A DNA stretch of 39,382 nucleotides, from NCBI GenBank assembly GCA_964566025.1, contig CAZMHF010000016.1, forward strand, positions 1-39,382, given 5' to 3'. The stretch comes from RGIG8306 sp964566025 (GTDB lineage: Bacteria > Bacillota > Clostridia > Lachnospirales > Lachnospiraceae). Below the pieces are notes generated by a model. It ran no database searches. It saw only the letters and a program-made list of their open reading frames with translations, and was not told the origin of the DNA. The position numbers were made by a program, and so were the translations under genes. Within the stretch, counting starts at the first letter, position 1. Every line of letters starts with the position of its first letter. This document shows positions 1-8,463 of the stretch, one piece after another.

Positions 1-79
1 AATTTTCAGGGTTGGAATGTACTATTCAATTATCAATGTTCATGTTGTTTTGTTGCACGTTGTTTTGGCGTGCTTGACT

Positions 80-108
80 ATATTAGCATAAGGCGCACAC
101 CATGTCAA
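80..108 (-). promoter_or_regulatory. Strong leftward sigma-A promoter, possibly of an rRNA operon outside the window
   Basis: On the minus strand TTGACA (103-108) and TAATAT (80-85) are separated by exactly 17 bp. The 25 bases upstream of the -35 box (about 109-135) are almost pure A/T, like an UP element. Transcription would run left out of the window. The transcribed stretch (about 1-73) has no long ORF and contains GATAATTGAATAG, which resembles leaders found before rRNA genes in Firmicutes. The promoter is seen directly; the rRNA assignment is inference, because no rRNA sequence lies in the window. Confidence 0.7.
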
Positions 109-205
109 CAATAAATTTTAATAAATTTATTTTATGGAAATCAAGTGGTAAATTAACCTTTGCAATACAACCCTTTCAATGTGCTTCTTATTATTGCCCT
201 ACAAC

Positions 206-1687
206 TCACTTGGTGTTAGTCTCTCCTGTTTCGATTTCAAACCAGAAACGCACACCTCCTGTTTCATTCGCAACGCCGTAGTTCATTCGATGCATATCCA
301 TAATAGCTTTTACGATGGATAGACCAATTCCATTTCCACCGTATTCACGCGTTCGCGCCTTATCCACTTTGTAGAATTTTTCCCATACCTTATGAATATC
401 CTCGCTCGGTATCGCTTCACCTGTGTTAAAAACATTAATTCGTAGCAAGGAAGCTTTTTCGGCGTTTTCTGTAAACGAAATAATCACTTCTTTTTTTCCG
501 TCTGCGTGATGAATGGCATTGCTAATGTAATTAACAAGTACTTCTTCTATTCGATATTCATCTCCATACACAAAAATCGGCTCATAGTAAGGAAACATTA
601 AGGTAATGCCCTCTTGTCGTGCCATAATTAAAAAAGAATTAATAATTCCTGTAATCAGCTCTACAATATCAAATCGCTCAAGCTTCAACTGTTCTTTTCC
701 TGATTCAAGCTGCGTTAAATTTAATAACGTACTAACCATTCGATTCATTTTTTTTGCCTCGTCTAAAATAACATCCGTATAATAGGCGATTTCTTCTGGG
801 CTAGTTGTAACACCATCATTGATTCCTTCTGCAAATCCTTGAATGATGGCAATTGGTGTTTTTAGTTCGTGCGTAACATTCGACAAAAAGTCTCGTCGCA
901 TTAGATCAATTTCATTTTTCTTCTCAATGTCCTTTTGAAGTTCAAGATTTGCGGCCTTTAATTCCGTAATGGTCGTTTCGAGATGTTGAGAAAGAATGTT
1001 AATATTTTCTCCAAGATCATTTAATTCGTCATTGCCATGTTTTTTATATTTTGCACTAAAGTCAAGCTCCGTCATTCGCTTAGAGATCTTATTCAAATTT
1101 GAAATAGGTGTTGCAATACTTCCTGTTACGATATAAATCAAAACACCACCCATAACAAGAACAATAATGGAAAGGTAGATAAAGAATTTTGTGGCAATAT
1201 TGACACTTTCGCGCACACTCGCGATAGGCATTTGCAAAATGAAAATATTTTCATTTTGAAGCTTTCCGTAGATTTCTAGGTATTCAAGTTTTGTGGCCAC
1301 ATCTCGATAAACATAATACTGGCTCATATCCTCTTGCTCACGCGTCGTTATTTTATAGGCTGATACATAATATTTGATGCGTTCTAGCAACCGCTCGTAT
1401 TCAATATTTTTTCCGATATAGCTACCAGTTATATGATTTAAGATGATCATGCCTGAAATATTTGAAGTTTCATTGATTTTTGTTAGAACTTTTATGGCAT
1501 TATTATTAGGATCATCACTATTCATCGCTTCGGATAAATCCTGTCTAGCCTTCGTCATGATGTTCCATTTTTCATTGAGATAATAATTTTCTAATCGATA
1601 GTTGGTAAATAGGATACAGCCTACTAGGGCAACACCCAAAATTGTCACAAATAATGCGGTTAGCTTAAAACGGATTGAAATCCTCAT
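206..1687 (-). CDS. Sensor histidine kinase with HAMP domain
   Basis: This is a membrane-bound two-component sensor kinase that would phosphorylate the regulator encoded just upstream. An N-terminal membrane helix (about residues 9-29) and a second one (about 166-188) flank an extracytoplasmic sensor region of roughly 135 residues with no family I recognise. A HAMP linker follows (about 189-241). The dimerisation/phosphoacceptor box reads SNVTHELKTP with His273. The ATPase domain has an N box around Asn386/Asn390, an FNTGEAI box and GGNGIGLSIV. All key residues are present and 493 aa is a usual length. The start codon overlaps the regulator's stop codon as ATGA, indicating translational coupling. 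The signal sensed cannot be read from the sequence. Confidence 0.95.
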   Translation of the reverse strand: MRISIRFKLTALFVTILGVALVGCILFTNYRLENYYLNEKWNIMTKARQDLSEAMNSDDPNNNAIKVLTKINETSNISGMIILNHITGSYIGKNIEYERLLERIKYYVSAYKITTREQEDMSQYYVYRDVATKLEYLEIYGKLQNENIFILQMPIASVRESVNIATKFFIYLSIIVLVMGGVLIYIVTGSIATPISNLNKISKRMTELDFSAKYKKHGNDELNDLGENINILSQHLETTITELKAANLELQKDIEKKNEIDLMRRDFLSNVTHELKTPIAIIQGFAEGINDGVTTSPEEIAYYTDVILDEAKKMNRMVSTLLNLTQLESGKEQLKLERFDIVELITGIINSFLIMARQEGITLMFPYYEPIFVYGDEYRIEEVLVNYISNAIHHADGKKEVIISFTENAEKASLLRINVFNTGEAIPSEDIHKVWEKFYKVDKARTREYGGNGIGLSIVKAIMDMHRMNYGVANETGGVRFWFEIETGETNTK

Positions 1688-2364
1688 TCATTCTCCACGT
1701 CGAATTTATACCCCATGCCCCAAATGGTACGGATATAATCGCCTCTTTCTCCCATTTTACTTCGTAATTTTTTCACATGCGTATCAATCGTTCGTGCATC
1801 ACCAAAATAATCATAGTTCCACACATGGTTAAGTATTTTTTCTCTGGATAATGCAAGGCCTTTATTTTGAACAAAATACGTCAACAACTCAAATTCCTTA
1901 TAGCTTAAATCAATCACATGTCCGTCAATTAAAACAGAATGTGCAGCTTTATCAATTTTTAAGGCTCCTACTTCTAAAATATCATTCGACATAACATTGG
2001 TTCTTCGTAAAATTGAATTAACACGAGCGACTAAAATTTTAGGGCTAAATGGTTTTATAATATATTCGTCCACACCTAGATTAAAGCCTTTTAATTCATC
2101 GCGTTCATCTGATTTTGCTGTTAGCATAATAACGGGAACCTTTGAATGTTCTCGCAATGTTTGTAAAGTATCCCATCCATCCATCTTTGGCATCATCACA
2201 TCCAAAATAATCAAAGAAATGGAGCGGTCTTCAAAAAACGTATCGATCGCTTCCTCACCATTTGATGCTTCCAAACAAATAAAATCTTCTTTTACCAAAA
2301 AATCGCGAACAATTTTGCGAATTCTCTCTTCATCATCAACAATCAAAATTTTTAATCGATCCAT
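1684..2364 (-). CDS. OmpR/PhoB-family response regulator
   Basis: This is a DNA-binding response regulator of 226 aa. The receiver domain has the acidic pair Asp10/Asp11, phosphoacceptor Asp55 in LIILDVMMPKMDGW, Thr82 and the IIKPF lysine. The C-terminal winged-helix domain contains the typical SYKEFELLTYF, VWNYDYFGDARTIDTHVKKLR and RTIWGMGYKF segments. An ATG at 2400 is in frame, but the one at 2364 is preceded by GGAGG seven bases upstream and begins the receiver fold directly (MDRLKILIVDDE), so I place the start there. It overlaps the kinase gene by four bases. Its targets are unknown; autoregulation and control of a neighbour are both possible. Confidence 0.95.
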   Translation of the reverse strand: MDRLKILIVDDEERIRKIVRDFLVKEDFICLEASNGEEAIDTFFEDRSISLIILDVMMPKMDGWDTLQTLREHSKVPVIMLTAKSDERDELKGFNLGVDEYIIKPFSPKILVARVNSILRRTNVMSNDILEVGALKIDKAAHSVLIDGHVIDLSYKEFELLTYFVQNKGLALSREKILNHVWNYDYFGDARTIDTHVKKLRSKMGERGDYIRTIWGMGYKFDVENE

Positions 2365-2446
2365 CCTAAAACCTCCATTTCGATTTATACTCTTACACAA
2401 AAGGTATCACACAAATATGTTTTAGTTGTGAATTTTTTTAAAGAAA

Positions 2447-2815
2447 TTATGCTTCACATATAAAAGCCGTATCCTTTGGTTCTAAAACCAATTGGAATTC
2501 TAGTATGCCTGCTTCGTTGGCGATTTTGGGAAATGTTTTTTTCCCCGTTGGATTAATATATAAAATCACAAAGGAGGCAAAGGCATCTAAGCCCGTTAAT
2601 GTTATTTTGACATTGAAGCTATCGTCCTCTTGGTTTTTCATACAAACAACCGTTTGGTCGTTCGCATCCTTACATATATGATAATCCTTATCATCATGAA
2701 TAAGCATCACCAATTTTTCGTTCAACAAATCCTTGAAATTGGCGATCCATTCTTCTGTTTCTGTTATGGCAACGCCCTTTGTCAAGACGTTGGCTACAAT
2801 TGTTAAGTCTCTCAT
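2447..2815 (-). CDS. Unknown 122-aa protein
   Basis: I do not recognise this family. It is a small acidic soluble-looking protein without a signal peptide or membrane segment. Its ending (EFQLVLEPKDTAFICEA) and the alternating hydrophobic pattern suggest a mostly beta or alpha/beta fold. It starts nine bases after the ung stop codon with GGAG in a suitable position, so it is co-transcribed with ung. An 82-bp gap separates it from the response-regulator gene, which continues on the same strand and may share the transcript. The ORF is real judging by operon fit, ribosome binding site and codon use like its neighbours. No function is proposed. Confidence 0.75.
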   Translation of the reverse strand: MRDLTIVANVLTKGVAITETEEWIANFKDLLNEKLVMLIHDDKDYHICKDANDQTVVCMKNQEDDSFNVKITLTGLDAFASFVILYINPTGKKTFPKIANEAGILEFQLVLEPKDTAFICEA

Positions 2816-2824
2816 GTATTTCTC

Positions 2825-3478
2825 CTATACTTTCCAATCAATGGCACTTTGATTATGTGTCATCAAAAATTGATTTGCCCTACTAAAATGCTTACATCCT
2901 AAAAAACCACGATACGCTGACAAGGGGCTTGGATGCGCTGATTCCAAAATAAGATGCTGTGGATTATCAATCATTTGCTTCTTTTTTCTTGCTTCATTCC
3001 CCCACAGCATAAAAACGATGGGACGATCCCGTTTTCCTAATCGCTCAATAATTCTATCGGTGAAGATTTCCCAACCTTTGTTTTTATGAGAATTCGCTTC
3101 ATGTGCACGAACCGTCAACACCGTATTTAGAAGCAATACGCCTTGTCTTGCCCAGGAGACTAAATTCCCATGCTCAGGAGCTTGTAGTGTGCAATCGTCT
3201 TGTAGTTCTTTGAAAATATTTTTAAGTGACGGTGGCAATGTCGTTTGCTCTTTTGGAATAGAAAAAGCCAATCCATGCGCTTGATTGAAATCGTGATAAG
3301 GGTCTTGCCCTAGTATCACTACGTTCACGTTATCAAAGGGCGTTAGCAAAAACGCGGTAAAAATTTCATCTCGCGGTGGATAGACGGTTTGATTTTGATA
3401 CTCATCGTCAATAAATCGCATTAAATCCTTATAATATGGTTTACTCGCTTCCGTTTTAAATACTTCATCCCAATTCAT
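2825..3478 (-). CDS. ung: Uracil-DNA glycosylase, family 1
   Basis: This enzyme removes uracil from DNA as the first step of base-excision repair in the cytoplasm. The water-activating motif GQDPYH (catalytic Asp59, residues 57-62) is followed by AHGLAFSIP. The second signature HPSPLSAYRGF (His182) and the WGNEARKK region are present, as is LLLNTVLTVRAHEANSH. The length of 217 aa is typical. An AGAGG ribosome binding site precedes the ATG. The gene is followed after nine bases by the 122-aa unknown gene. Nothing is truncated or odd. Confidence 0.98.
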   Translation of the reverse strand: MNWDEVFKTEASKPYYKDLMRFIDDEYQNQTVYPPRDEIFTAFLLTPFDNVNVVILGQDPYHDFNQAHGLAFSIPKEQTTLPPSLKNIFKELQDDCTLQAPEHGNLVSWARQGVLLLNTVLTVRAHEANSHKNKGWEIFTDRIIERLGKRDRPIVFMLWGNEARKKKQMIDNPQHLILESAHPSPLSAYRGFLGCKHFSRANQFLMTHNQSAIDWKV

Positions 3479-3570
3479 TTTACTTGCCTCTCATCTCTTT
3501 CTTATTATAAAGTAGTCGCTCCTTGCTTGTCAATGGATAGTCATGAAGAAGCAATGAAAAAGCGCATAAT

Positions 3571-3619
3571 AAAAGGACTATTATCACCATTTGTAAAAAT
3601 GAATGATAACAGCCCTTTT
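3571..3619 (-). terminator. Rho-independent terminator of the isomerase gene
   Basis: Two 16-base arms (3571-3586 and 3604-3619) pair along their whole length on the minus strand. Two positions that mismatch on the plus strand become G-U pairs on the minus strand, which fixes the direction. The descending arm runs into TTTTATTAT. It lies 22 bp past the isomerase stop codon. Confidence 0.8.
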
Positions 3620-3641
3620 TCATGAAAAAAATCGTTTGCGT

Positions 3642-5105
3642 TTACATAAATGGATTTTCTGATTTGTATAGCATGCCCTTTGGTTGGTTAAATCCGATAT
3701 CTTCAACACCTAAGTACTTGAATACTTCGAAAATAGTTTTTCCAAAATGACCAAACGCTACAGCGCCATGATGTGGATAATTCTTCTCGATCAATACATG
3801 ACGGTAGAAACGTCCCATTTCTGGAATCGCGAATATACCAATTGAACCAAATGATTTTGTTGCAACAGGAAGAACTTCACCATTTGCCACGTATGCTGTT
3901 AATTTTGCGTCAGATGTGCTTTGTAAACGGAAGAATGTAATATCACCAGGGATAATATCGCCTTCACAAGTACCGTATGTACATTCAACTGGTAAGCTAC
4001 GTGCCATAATTTTTTGGTTTTTCATTGCGCAGAATGATAGTTTTCCAGGAGCTGTATTTCCGCAATGGAATCCCATAAATGTATCATTTAATTGATATTG
4101 AGGGTATTTTTCGCTAATATCGTCCTTAAACATATCTGCTGGTACTGTATTGTTAATATCTAATAATGTAACGGTATCTTCACTAATGCATGTTCCGATA
4201 TATTCACTAACGGCACCATAAATATCAACCTCGCAAGATACTGGATAGCCTTTTGAAGCAAGGCGTCCATTTACATAGCAAGGAACAAATTTGAATTGTG
4301 TTTGGAATGCTGGCCAGCACTTTCCTGCAAATACAACATATTCACGAGAACCTTTGTGTCCTTCTGCCCAGTCCATCAATGTCAATTCGTATTGTGCTAA
4401 TGTAGGTAAAATTTCTTTTAGGGTATTGCCTTCTTGAAGCTCTGCTTCCATCTCAGCAACGATTTGAGGAATTCTTGGATCGTCTTTATGCTCATTAAAT
4501 GCTGCAAACAAGTCTAATTCTGAATTCTCTTCAATCTCAATGCCTAAGTTATATAGTTGCTTAATTGGTGCATTACAAGCAAGGAAATCTTGTGGACGAG
4601 GTCCGAAAGAAATCACTTTTAGATTGTTTAGTCCAATGATGGTACGAGCGATAGGAACAAATTCTGCAATACGCTCTGCCACTTCATCAGCTGTTCCAAC
4701 TGGATTCTCTGGAATATACGCTTTAAGATTGCGAAGCTTTAAGTTGTAGCTTGCATTTAGCATACCACAATAAGCATCTCCACGATCATCTAATAGCTTA
4801 TCAGCAGCTTCTTCTGCAGCAGCCACATACATCACTGGGCCATCAAAGTACTTGCACATCAATGTTTCAGATGACTCTGGTCCGAAGTTTCCTAAATAAA
4901 CGACTAATGCGTTACATTTTGCTTCGTTTACTTCAGCTAATGCCTTCAACATATCTTTTTCGTTCTCAACGACTGTTGGTGCACTAAAAATATCTCCCTT
5001 GTAAGCATCTACAACTTCTGCTTTTCTTCTAGCCGAAAGTGACATAGGGAAACAGTCACGACTTACGGCAATAATGCCTAATTTAACTTCAGGTATATTA
5101 CGCAT
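3642..5105 (-). CDS. L-fucose/L-arabinose isomerase-family protein
   Basis: This is a sugar isomerase-family enzyme that would interconvert an aldose and a ketose with a divalent metal. The N-terminal Rossmann-like part (KLGIIAVSRDCFPMSLSARR) and the C-terminal half with FMGFHCGNTAPGK and MGRFYRHVLIEKNYPHHGA fit the FucI/AraA fold. At 487 aa it is shorter than E. coli FucI and near AraA length; the exact substrate (fucose, arabinose or another deoxy or pentose sugar) is not decidable here. An in-frame TTG lies at 5111, but the ATG at 5105 sits six bases after a perfect GGAGG and is the better start. No transporter, kinase or aldolase of a sugar pathway is adjacent; it is a single-gene unit with its own promoter and terminator. 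Confidence 0.8.
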   Translation of the reverse strand: MRNIPEVKLGIIAVSRDCFPMSLSARRKAEVVDAYKGDIFSAPTVVENEKDMLKALAEVNEAKCNALVVYLGNFGPESSETLMCKYFDGPVMYVAAAEEAADKLLDDRGDAYCGMLNASYNLKLRNLKAYIPENPVGTADEVAERIAEFVPIARTIIGLNNLKVISFGPRPQDFLACNAPIKQLYNLGIEIEENSELDLFAAFNEHKDDPRIPQIVAEMEAELQEGNTLKEILPTLAQYELTLMDWAEGHKGSREYVVFAGKCWPAFQTQFKFVPCYVNGRLASKGYPVSCEVDIYGAVSEYIGTCISEDTVTLLDINNTVPADMFKDDISEKYPQYQLNDTFMGFHCGNTAPGKLSFCAMKNQKIMARSLPVECTYGTCEGDIIPGDITFFRLQSTSDAKLTAYVANGEVLPVATKSFGSIGIFAIPEMGRFYRHVLIEKNYPHHGAVAFGHFGKTIFEVFKYLGVEDIGFNQPKGMLYKSENPFM

Positions 5106-5159
5106 ATACAACCTCCTATAAATATATATCTAAACTCGCTTTTAGAATAAGCTATATAA

Positions 5160-5188
5160 ATTATACTAAGTATTTTCAAAAAAAACAA
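5160..5188 (-). promoter_or_regulatory. Sigma-A promoter of the isomerase gene
   Basis: On the minus strand TTGTTT (5183-5188) and a perfect TATAAT (5160-5165) are 17 bp apart, about 55 bp upstream of the isomerase start. Confidence 0.75.
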
Positions 5189-5202
5189 GTGTATCCCTCT
5201 TT

Positions 5203-5294
5203 CAAAAAGCTCGATTTTACAAGCTTTTTGGACATTTTAGTTATTTACGCAAAAAGTGATTGAAAAAAAGCAAGATTTAGGCATTGCCTGCTTG
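5203..5294. promoter_or_regulatory. Inverted repeats between divergent genes, possible operators
   Basis: Two dyads lie in the divergent intergenic region. CAAAAAGCT (5203-5211) pairs perfectly with AGCTTTTTG (5222-5230). AGGCA (5279-5283) mirrors TGCCT (5285-5289), with outer CAAG/CTTG arms (5271-5274, 5291-5294) overlapping the candidate -35 box of the ABC operon. Operator function is inference; the first dyad is not followed by a T run, so it is a poor terminator. Confidence 0.35.
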
Positions 5295-5319
5295 ATTGAA
5301 AAATGCGAATCGTTATGTT
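5292..5319 (+). promoter_or_regulatory. Possible promoter of the ABC exporter operon
   Basis: TTGATT (5292-5297) and TATGTT (5314-5319) are 16 bp apart, just upstream of the first ABC gene. The -10 box is a weak match. Confidence 0.3.
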
Positions 5320-5346
5320 ACACTACATGAACAGTAAGGAGACATT

Positions 5347-6021
5347 ATGATACATATAGAACATATTAAAAAATCTTACAAAGATAAAATCATTTTAAAG
5401 AATATCAATTTAGATGGTAAAGCAAGCGAATGTATTGGTATTGTTGGTGCGAACGGTTGTGGCAAATCCACTTTGTTAAATATCCTAGCAGGAAGTCTAA
5501 AACCAGATCGAGGCATTATTTTGTATGGTGGTCGTGATGCGCTTAATAAAGCGCATATTTTCAAAAAAATGTGTGGATTTATTCCACAAGACAATCCACT
5601 TTTAGAGGATTTAAGTGCCAAAGACAATTTGCGCTTTTATTTTGCACAAAGTGAATACACCTTACAAGAAGATCTTGAATCTGGCTTTTCAAACATTCTT
5701 GGTATTTCAGAATTTCTACATAAAAAAGTCAAAGTGCTTTCTGGTGGCCAAAAAAGACGGCTTGCTTTTGCTTGCGCACTGGCAAATCGACCAAAGGTTT
5801 TGATATTAGATGAACCTAGTGTCGCACTCGATATGGTTATGAAAGAAAATATTCGCTTTTATCTAGAAACATATTTAAAACAAGGCGGAACCATTATTCT
5901 CACAACCCACGAAGAAGCCGAGCTTTCATTATGTACGTCACTCTACCTATTAAAAGATGGCGAACTTACTCCACTTCCAACCGACATTTCCGCAAAGGAA
6001 TTGACGAAAAAAATGTTATAA
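5347..6021 (+). CDS. ABC transporter ATP-binding protein
   Basis: This is the ATPase of a three-gene ABC exporter. It has Walker A GANGCGKST (residues 34-42), a Q-loop in GFIPQDNPL, signature LSGGQKRR (about 134-141), Walker B VLILDEPS, D-loop SVALD and the switch histidine in TTHEE. At 224 aa it is a minimal NBD without an extra domain. A GGAG site precedes the ATG. The two permease genes follow within 28 and 8 bp. Single-NBD systems with ABC-2 permeases usually export drugs, lipids or peptides; the substrate is unknown. No regulator, immunity gene or precursor peptide is adjacent. Confidence 0.93.
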   Translation: MIHIEHIKKSYKDKIILKNINLDGKASECIGIVGANGCGKSTLLNILAGSLKPDRGIILYGGRDALNKAHIFKKMCGFIPQDNPLLEDLSAKDNLRFYFAQSEYTLQEDLESGFSNILGISEFLHKKVKVLSGGQKRRLAFACALANRPKVLILDEPSVALDMVMKENIRFYLETYLKQGGTIILTTHEEAELSLCTSLYLLKDGELTPLPTDISAKELTKKML

Positions 6022-6049
6022 ATCTATCCTAATCCTAGAAAGGAGCCTT

Positions 6050-7261
6050 ATGAAAGCATTGTCCTACTATGCCTTTTTACAAGGCAAGATAAGTCTTCGG
6101 AATTTTTTCAAATTTATGTTGACCTTTTTATTAATTGGCGGAATTCTTGCCTGTATTGTTTATATTACGTATCACAATCTCCCCGAAGAAGAACGGAGAT
6201 TTTCGACGCTTGATATTGGTGTTGTCTTAGCGGACAATGATGAGCTTACGCTAAATATTGTGTCGCTTTTTGAATCAATGGGCACCGTAAAAGATGTTTG
6301 TTCTTTTACGATTTATGAAAGGGAGGAAGCTTTTGCGCGTCTTGAGGCAGAAGACATATCTTGTGTGCTAGATGTTCCAAGTGGATTTATCGCCGAACTT
6401 GTGTCGATCAATAATATTTCTGGTGATGCCTACCTTCTAAAGCCCAATCTCGTGAGCTTTTATGTAGATGATTTGCTAAATACCGTTACGAATATGCTTG
6501 TGAGTTGTCAAACGGGAATCAATTATATGTCCCTATATTGTTATGACAATGGTTTGAAGGAATATGTCCCTGGTATAAGTGATGGCCTAAACAAAAAATT
6601 CATTTTAAAAATCTTAACTAGAAAGTCCATTTATCAAAAAGAGGAACTTGAAAGTCAAGTGTTCAATCAGCTTACCTTTTATATTGCTGTTGGCTATATT
6701 GTGTTACTATTTTTCTTATGCTGTGCATGCTCTTTACTTGTTAAAAGGCCGACAAAAGGCTTGCAATTACAGCTTCGCACATTTGGGATTAAATTTTGGC
6801 ATACTTCGCTGATACAATGTCTACTGCTCTTTTTACAATATGCTATAGTAACGATTGCTCTACTACTTAGCGCAATGATTCTTCAAAAGAAAATACCTAA
6901 CATACCTATTTCTATTATACTAAATGGGGTAACGCTCCTTTCACTTCTAACGGTTTTACTTTGTGTCACCTTTCTTGTGATTTTAGTGTATACCCTAAGC
7001 AAGAGTTTTGTATCGGGAACCTTGATTATTTTTATTACAATGTTTGTGATGACGTTTATTTCGGGCGGTATTATCCCATCCATTATGCTTCCCAACAAGC
7101 TGCGTGCACTTGCAGACTTCTTACCAACCACGTATTTATTTAATTCCATTGCCAATTTATTAAGCGGTTCTTTTGACAAGAAAACCTTTTATGTAACGGC
7201 TATATTTGCTCTTATCGCGTTAATTACATTAATCATCTATAAACCAAAAGAAGAATCATAG
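6050..7261 (+). CDS. ABC-2 type permease, first subunit
   Basis: This 403-aa membrane protein has one N-terminal helix (about residues 20-43), an extracytoplasmic region of about 160 residues, and a C-terminal block of five or so hydrophobic helices (about 205-400). This is the usual ABC-2 permease layout of the YhgE/Pip-like or DrrB-like exporter type. The extracytoplasmic part includes LDIGVVLADND and CVLDVPSGFIAELV, as in other members of this architecture. AAGGAGCC precedes the ATG. It would pair with the next gene's product to form the channel energised by the preceding ATPase. Confidence 0.88.
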   Translation: MKALSYYAFLQGKISLRNFFKFMLTFLLIGGILACIVYITYHNLPEEERRFSTLDIGVVLADNDELTLNIVSLFESMGTVKDVCSFTIYEREEAFARLEAEDISCVLDVPSGFIAELVSINNISGDAYLLKPNLVSFYVDDLLNTVTNMLVSCQTGINYMSLYCYDNGLKEYVPGISDGLNKKFILKILTRKSIYQKEELESQVFNQLTFYIAVGYIVLLFFLCCACSLLVKRPTKGLQLQLRTFGIKFWHTSLIQCLLLFLQYAIVTIALLLSAMILQKKIPNIPISIILNGVTLLSLLTVLLCVTFLVILVYTLSKSFVSGTLIIFITMFVMTFISGGIIPSIMLPNKLRALADFLPTTYLFNSIANLLSGSFDKKTFYVTAIFALIALITLIIYKPKEES

Positions 7262-7269
7262 AGAGGAGA

Positions 7270-8421
7270 ATGATGAAGCCTTATATTATACAATTTTTGA
7301 TTATTTTAAAAAAGCAATTGCGCAATCCCGGTTTTCTTTTTCTCCTTATTGCGCTTCCACTATCGAGTATTTTCCTCACCAATATGACGGTCACAAGTGA
7401 TACGACGATTTATATACCTATTTATAGTGAAGATCCCATTGCTGACGAAATTTTAGCCAATCTCACAAAGGAAATAGAAAGCTTCACATTTTATCGTGCA
7501 GCGTCTGTTGAATCGCTAAAAGAAGATGTTGCTACAAAAAAAGCAGAATGTGGTTATATTTTCGATCGGAATTTTTCAGAGAAATTACAAGACACCAAAG
7601 TAGCGAAAACCATTACCTGTGTTACATCTTCTCATACGGTTTTAAATGCCATCACCGATGAAATCATTCATGGCTATGCCTTTCCTTATTTAACAAAAGC
7701 CATTACACTTGCAGAATTGAAAAAATCAGCGCCACTTAAGGAGCATTATACGGACATCTCTTCGTATATCAATCAACATTATGATAGTTTTTTTGAAAAT
7801 GGCGCGACCAATTTATTTGAAATCAATTATTTGACTGAGTTAAGTGCGCCGCCCTCTTCGAAAGAGGTGAAGAATGTCCATATTCCGTTTCGTGGGATTG
7901 TTACGCTTATGATTTTGCTTGCTGGTATTTTAGGCGCGATTTCATGGCTTCACGACTTTTACCCTTCCCTTTTTCGCTATTCTTCGGCTGGTGACCGACG
8001 TTTTGGTTTATACAGCAGTATCCTTATCAATATTCTTCTAATGAATGTTTCTGGACTTGTTTGCATGCTTATTTCCAATACCATCACGCATTTTGCGTTT
8101 GATCTTTTTGCCCTACTAATTTATGACCTACTAATCTTTGGATTTTGCTTATTACTGATTCGTTTGTTTTCTACAAGCGAGCGCATTATGGCTTTCACAC
8201 CAATTTACATTGTCGGTTGTATTGTTTGTACACCAGTCATTGCGAACTTAGGTGTTGCCATTCCGCTTATTAGCTATTTGCAGCATTTCTTTTTACCAAA
8301 TTATTTTTTAAGAGCAAGTCTTGCAACACCTAGCTTTTTGCTTACAGGCTTTTTGCTTGCAATCGCATTAATTATCGTAGGTGATTTTCCGTTTGCATCG
8401 CTCTTTCGAAAAAAACAATAA
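7270..8421 (+). CDS. ABC-2 type permease, second subunit
   Basis: This 383-aa protein has the same layout as the preceding permease: an N-terminal helix (about residues 19-37), a roughly 170-residue extracytoplasmic region containing the related pattern YIPIYSEDP and CGYIFDRNFSEKL, then several C-terminal helices. The two are probably paralogous subunits of one heteromeric channel. AGAGGAG lies just upstream, and the gap to the preceding gene is eight bases. Two adjacent ATG codons are possible starts. The operon ends at the terminator directly downstream. Confidence 0.88.
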   Translation: MMKPYIIQFLIILKKQLRNPGFLFLLIALPLSSIFLTNMTVTSDTTIYIPIYSEDPIADEILANLTKEIESFTFYRAASVESLKEDVATKKAECGYIFDRNFSEKLQDTKVAKTITCVTSSHTVLNAITDEIIHGYAFPYLTKAITLAELKKSAPLKEHYTDISSYINQHYDSFFENGATNLFEINYLTELSAPPSSKEVKNVHIPFRGIVTLMILLAGILGAISWLHDFYPSLFRYSSAGDRRFGLYSSILINILLMNVSGLVCMLISNTITHFAFDLFALLIYDLLIFGFCLLLIRLFSTSERIMAFTPIYIVGCIVCTPVIANLGVAIPLISYLQHFFLPNYFLRASLATPSFLLTGFLLAIALIIVGDFPFASLFRKKQ

Positions 8422-8422
8422 C

Positions 8423-8456
8423 AAAAAAATATAGCCATAAGCGGCTATATTTTTTT
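8423..8456. terminator. Bidirectional rho-independent terminator
   Basis: A perfect 14-bp stem (8423-8436 with 8443-8456) with a six-base loop has a run of seven A on one side and seven T on the other. It can end the ABC operon on the plus strand and glyA on the minus strand, which converge here. Confidence 0.92.
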
Positions 8457-8463
8457 GATTTTT

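Noticed and set aside
5106..5111. TTG at 5111 as start of the isomerase
   Set aside because: It directly abuts GGAGG with no spacing, while the ATG at 5105 is six bases away.
5203..5230. Terminator between the divergent isomerase and ABC genes
   Set aside because: No gene ends there and no T run follows on either strand.
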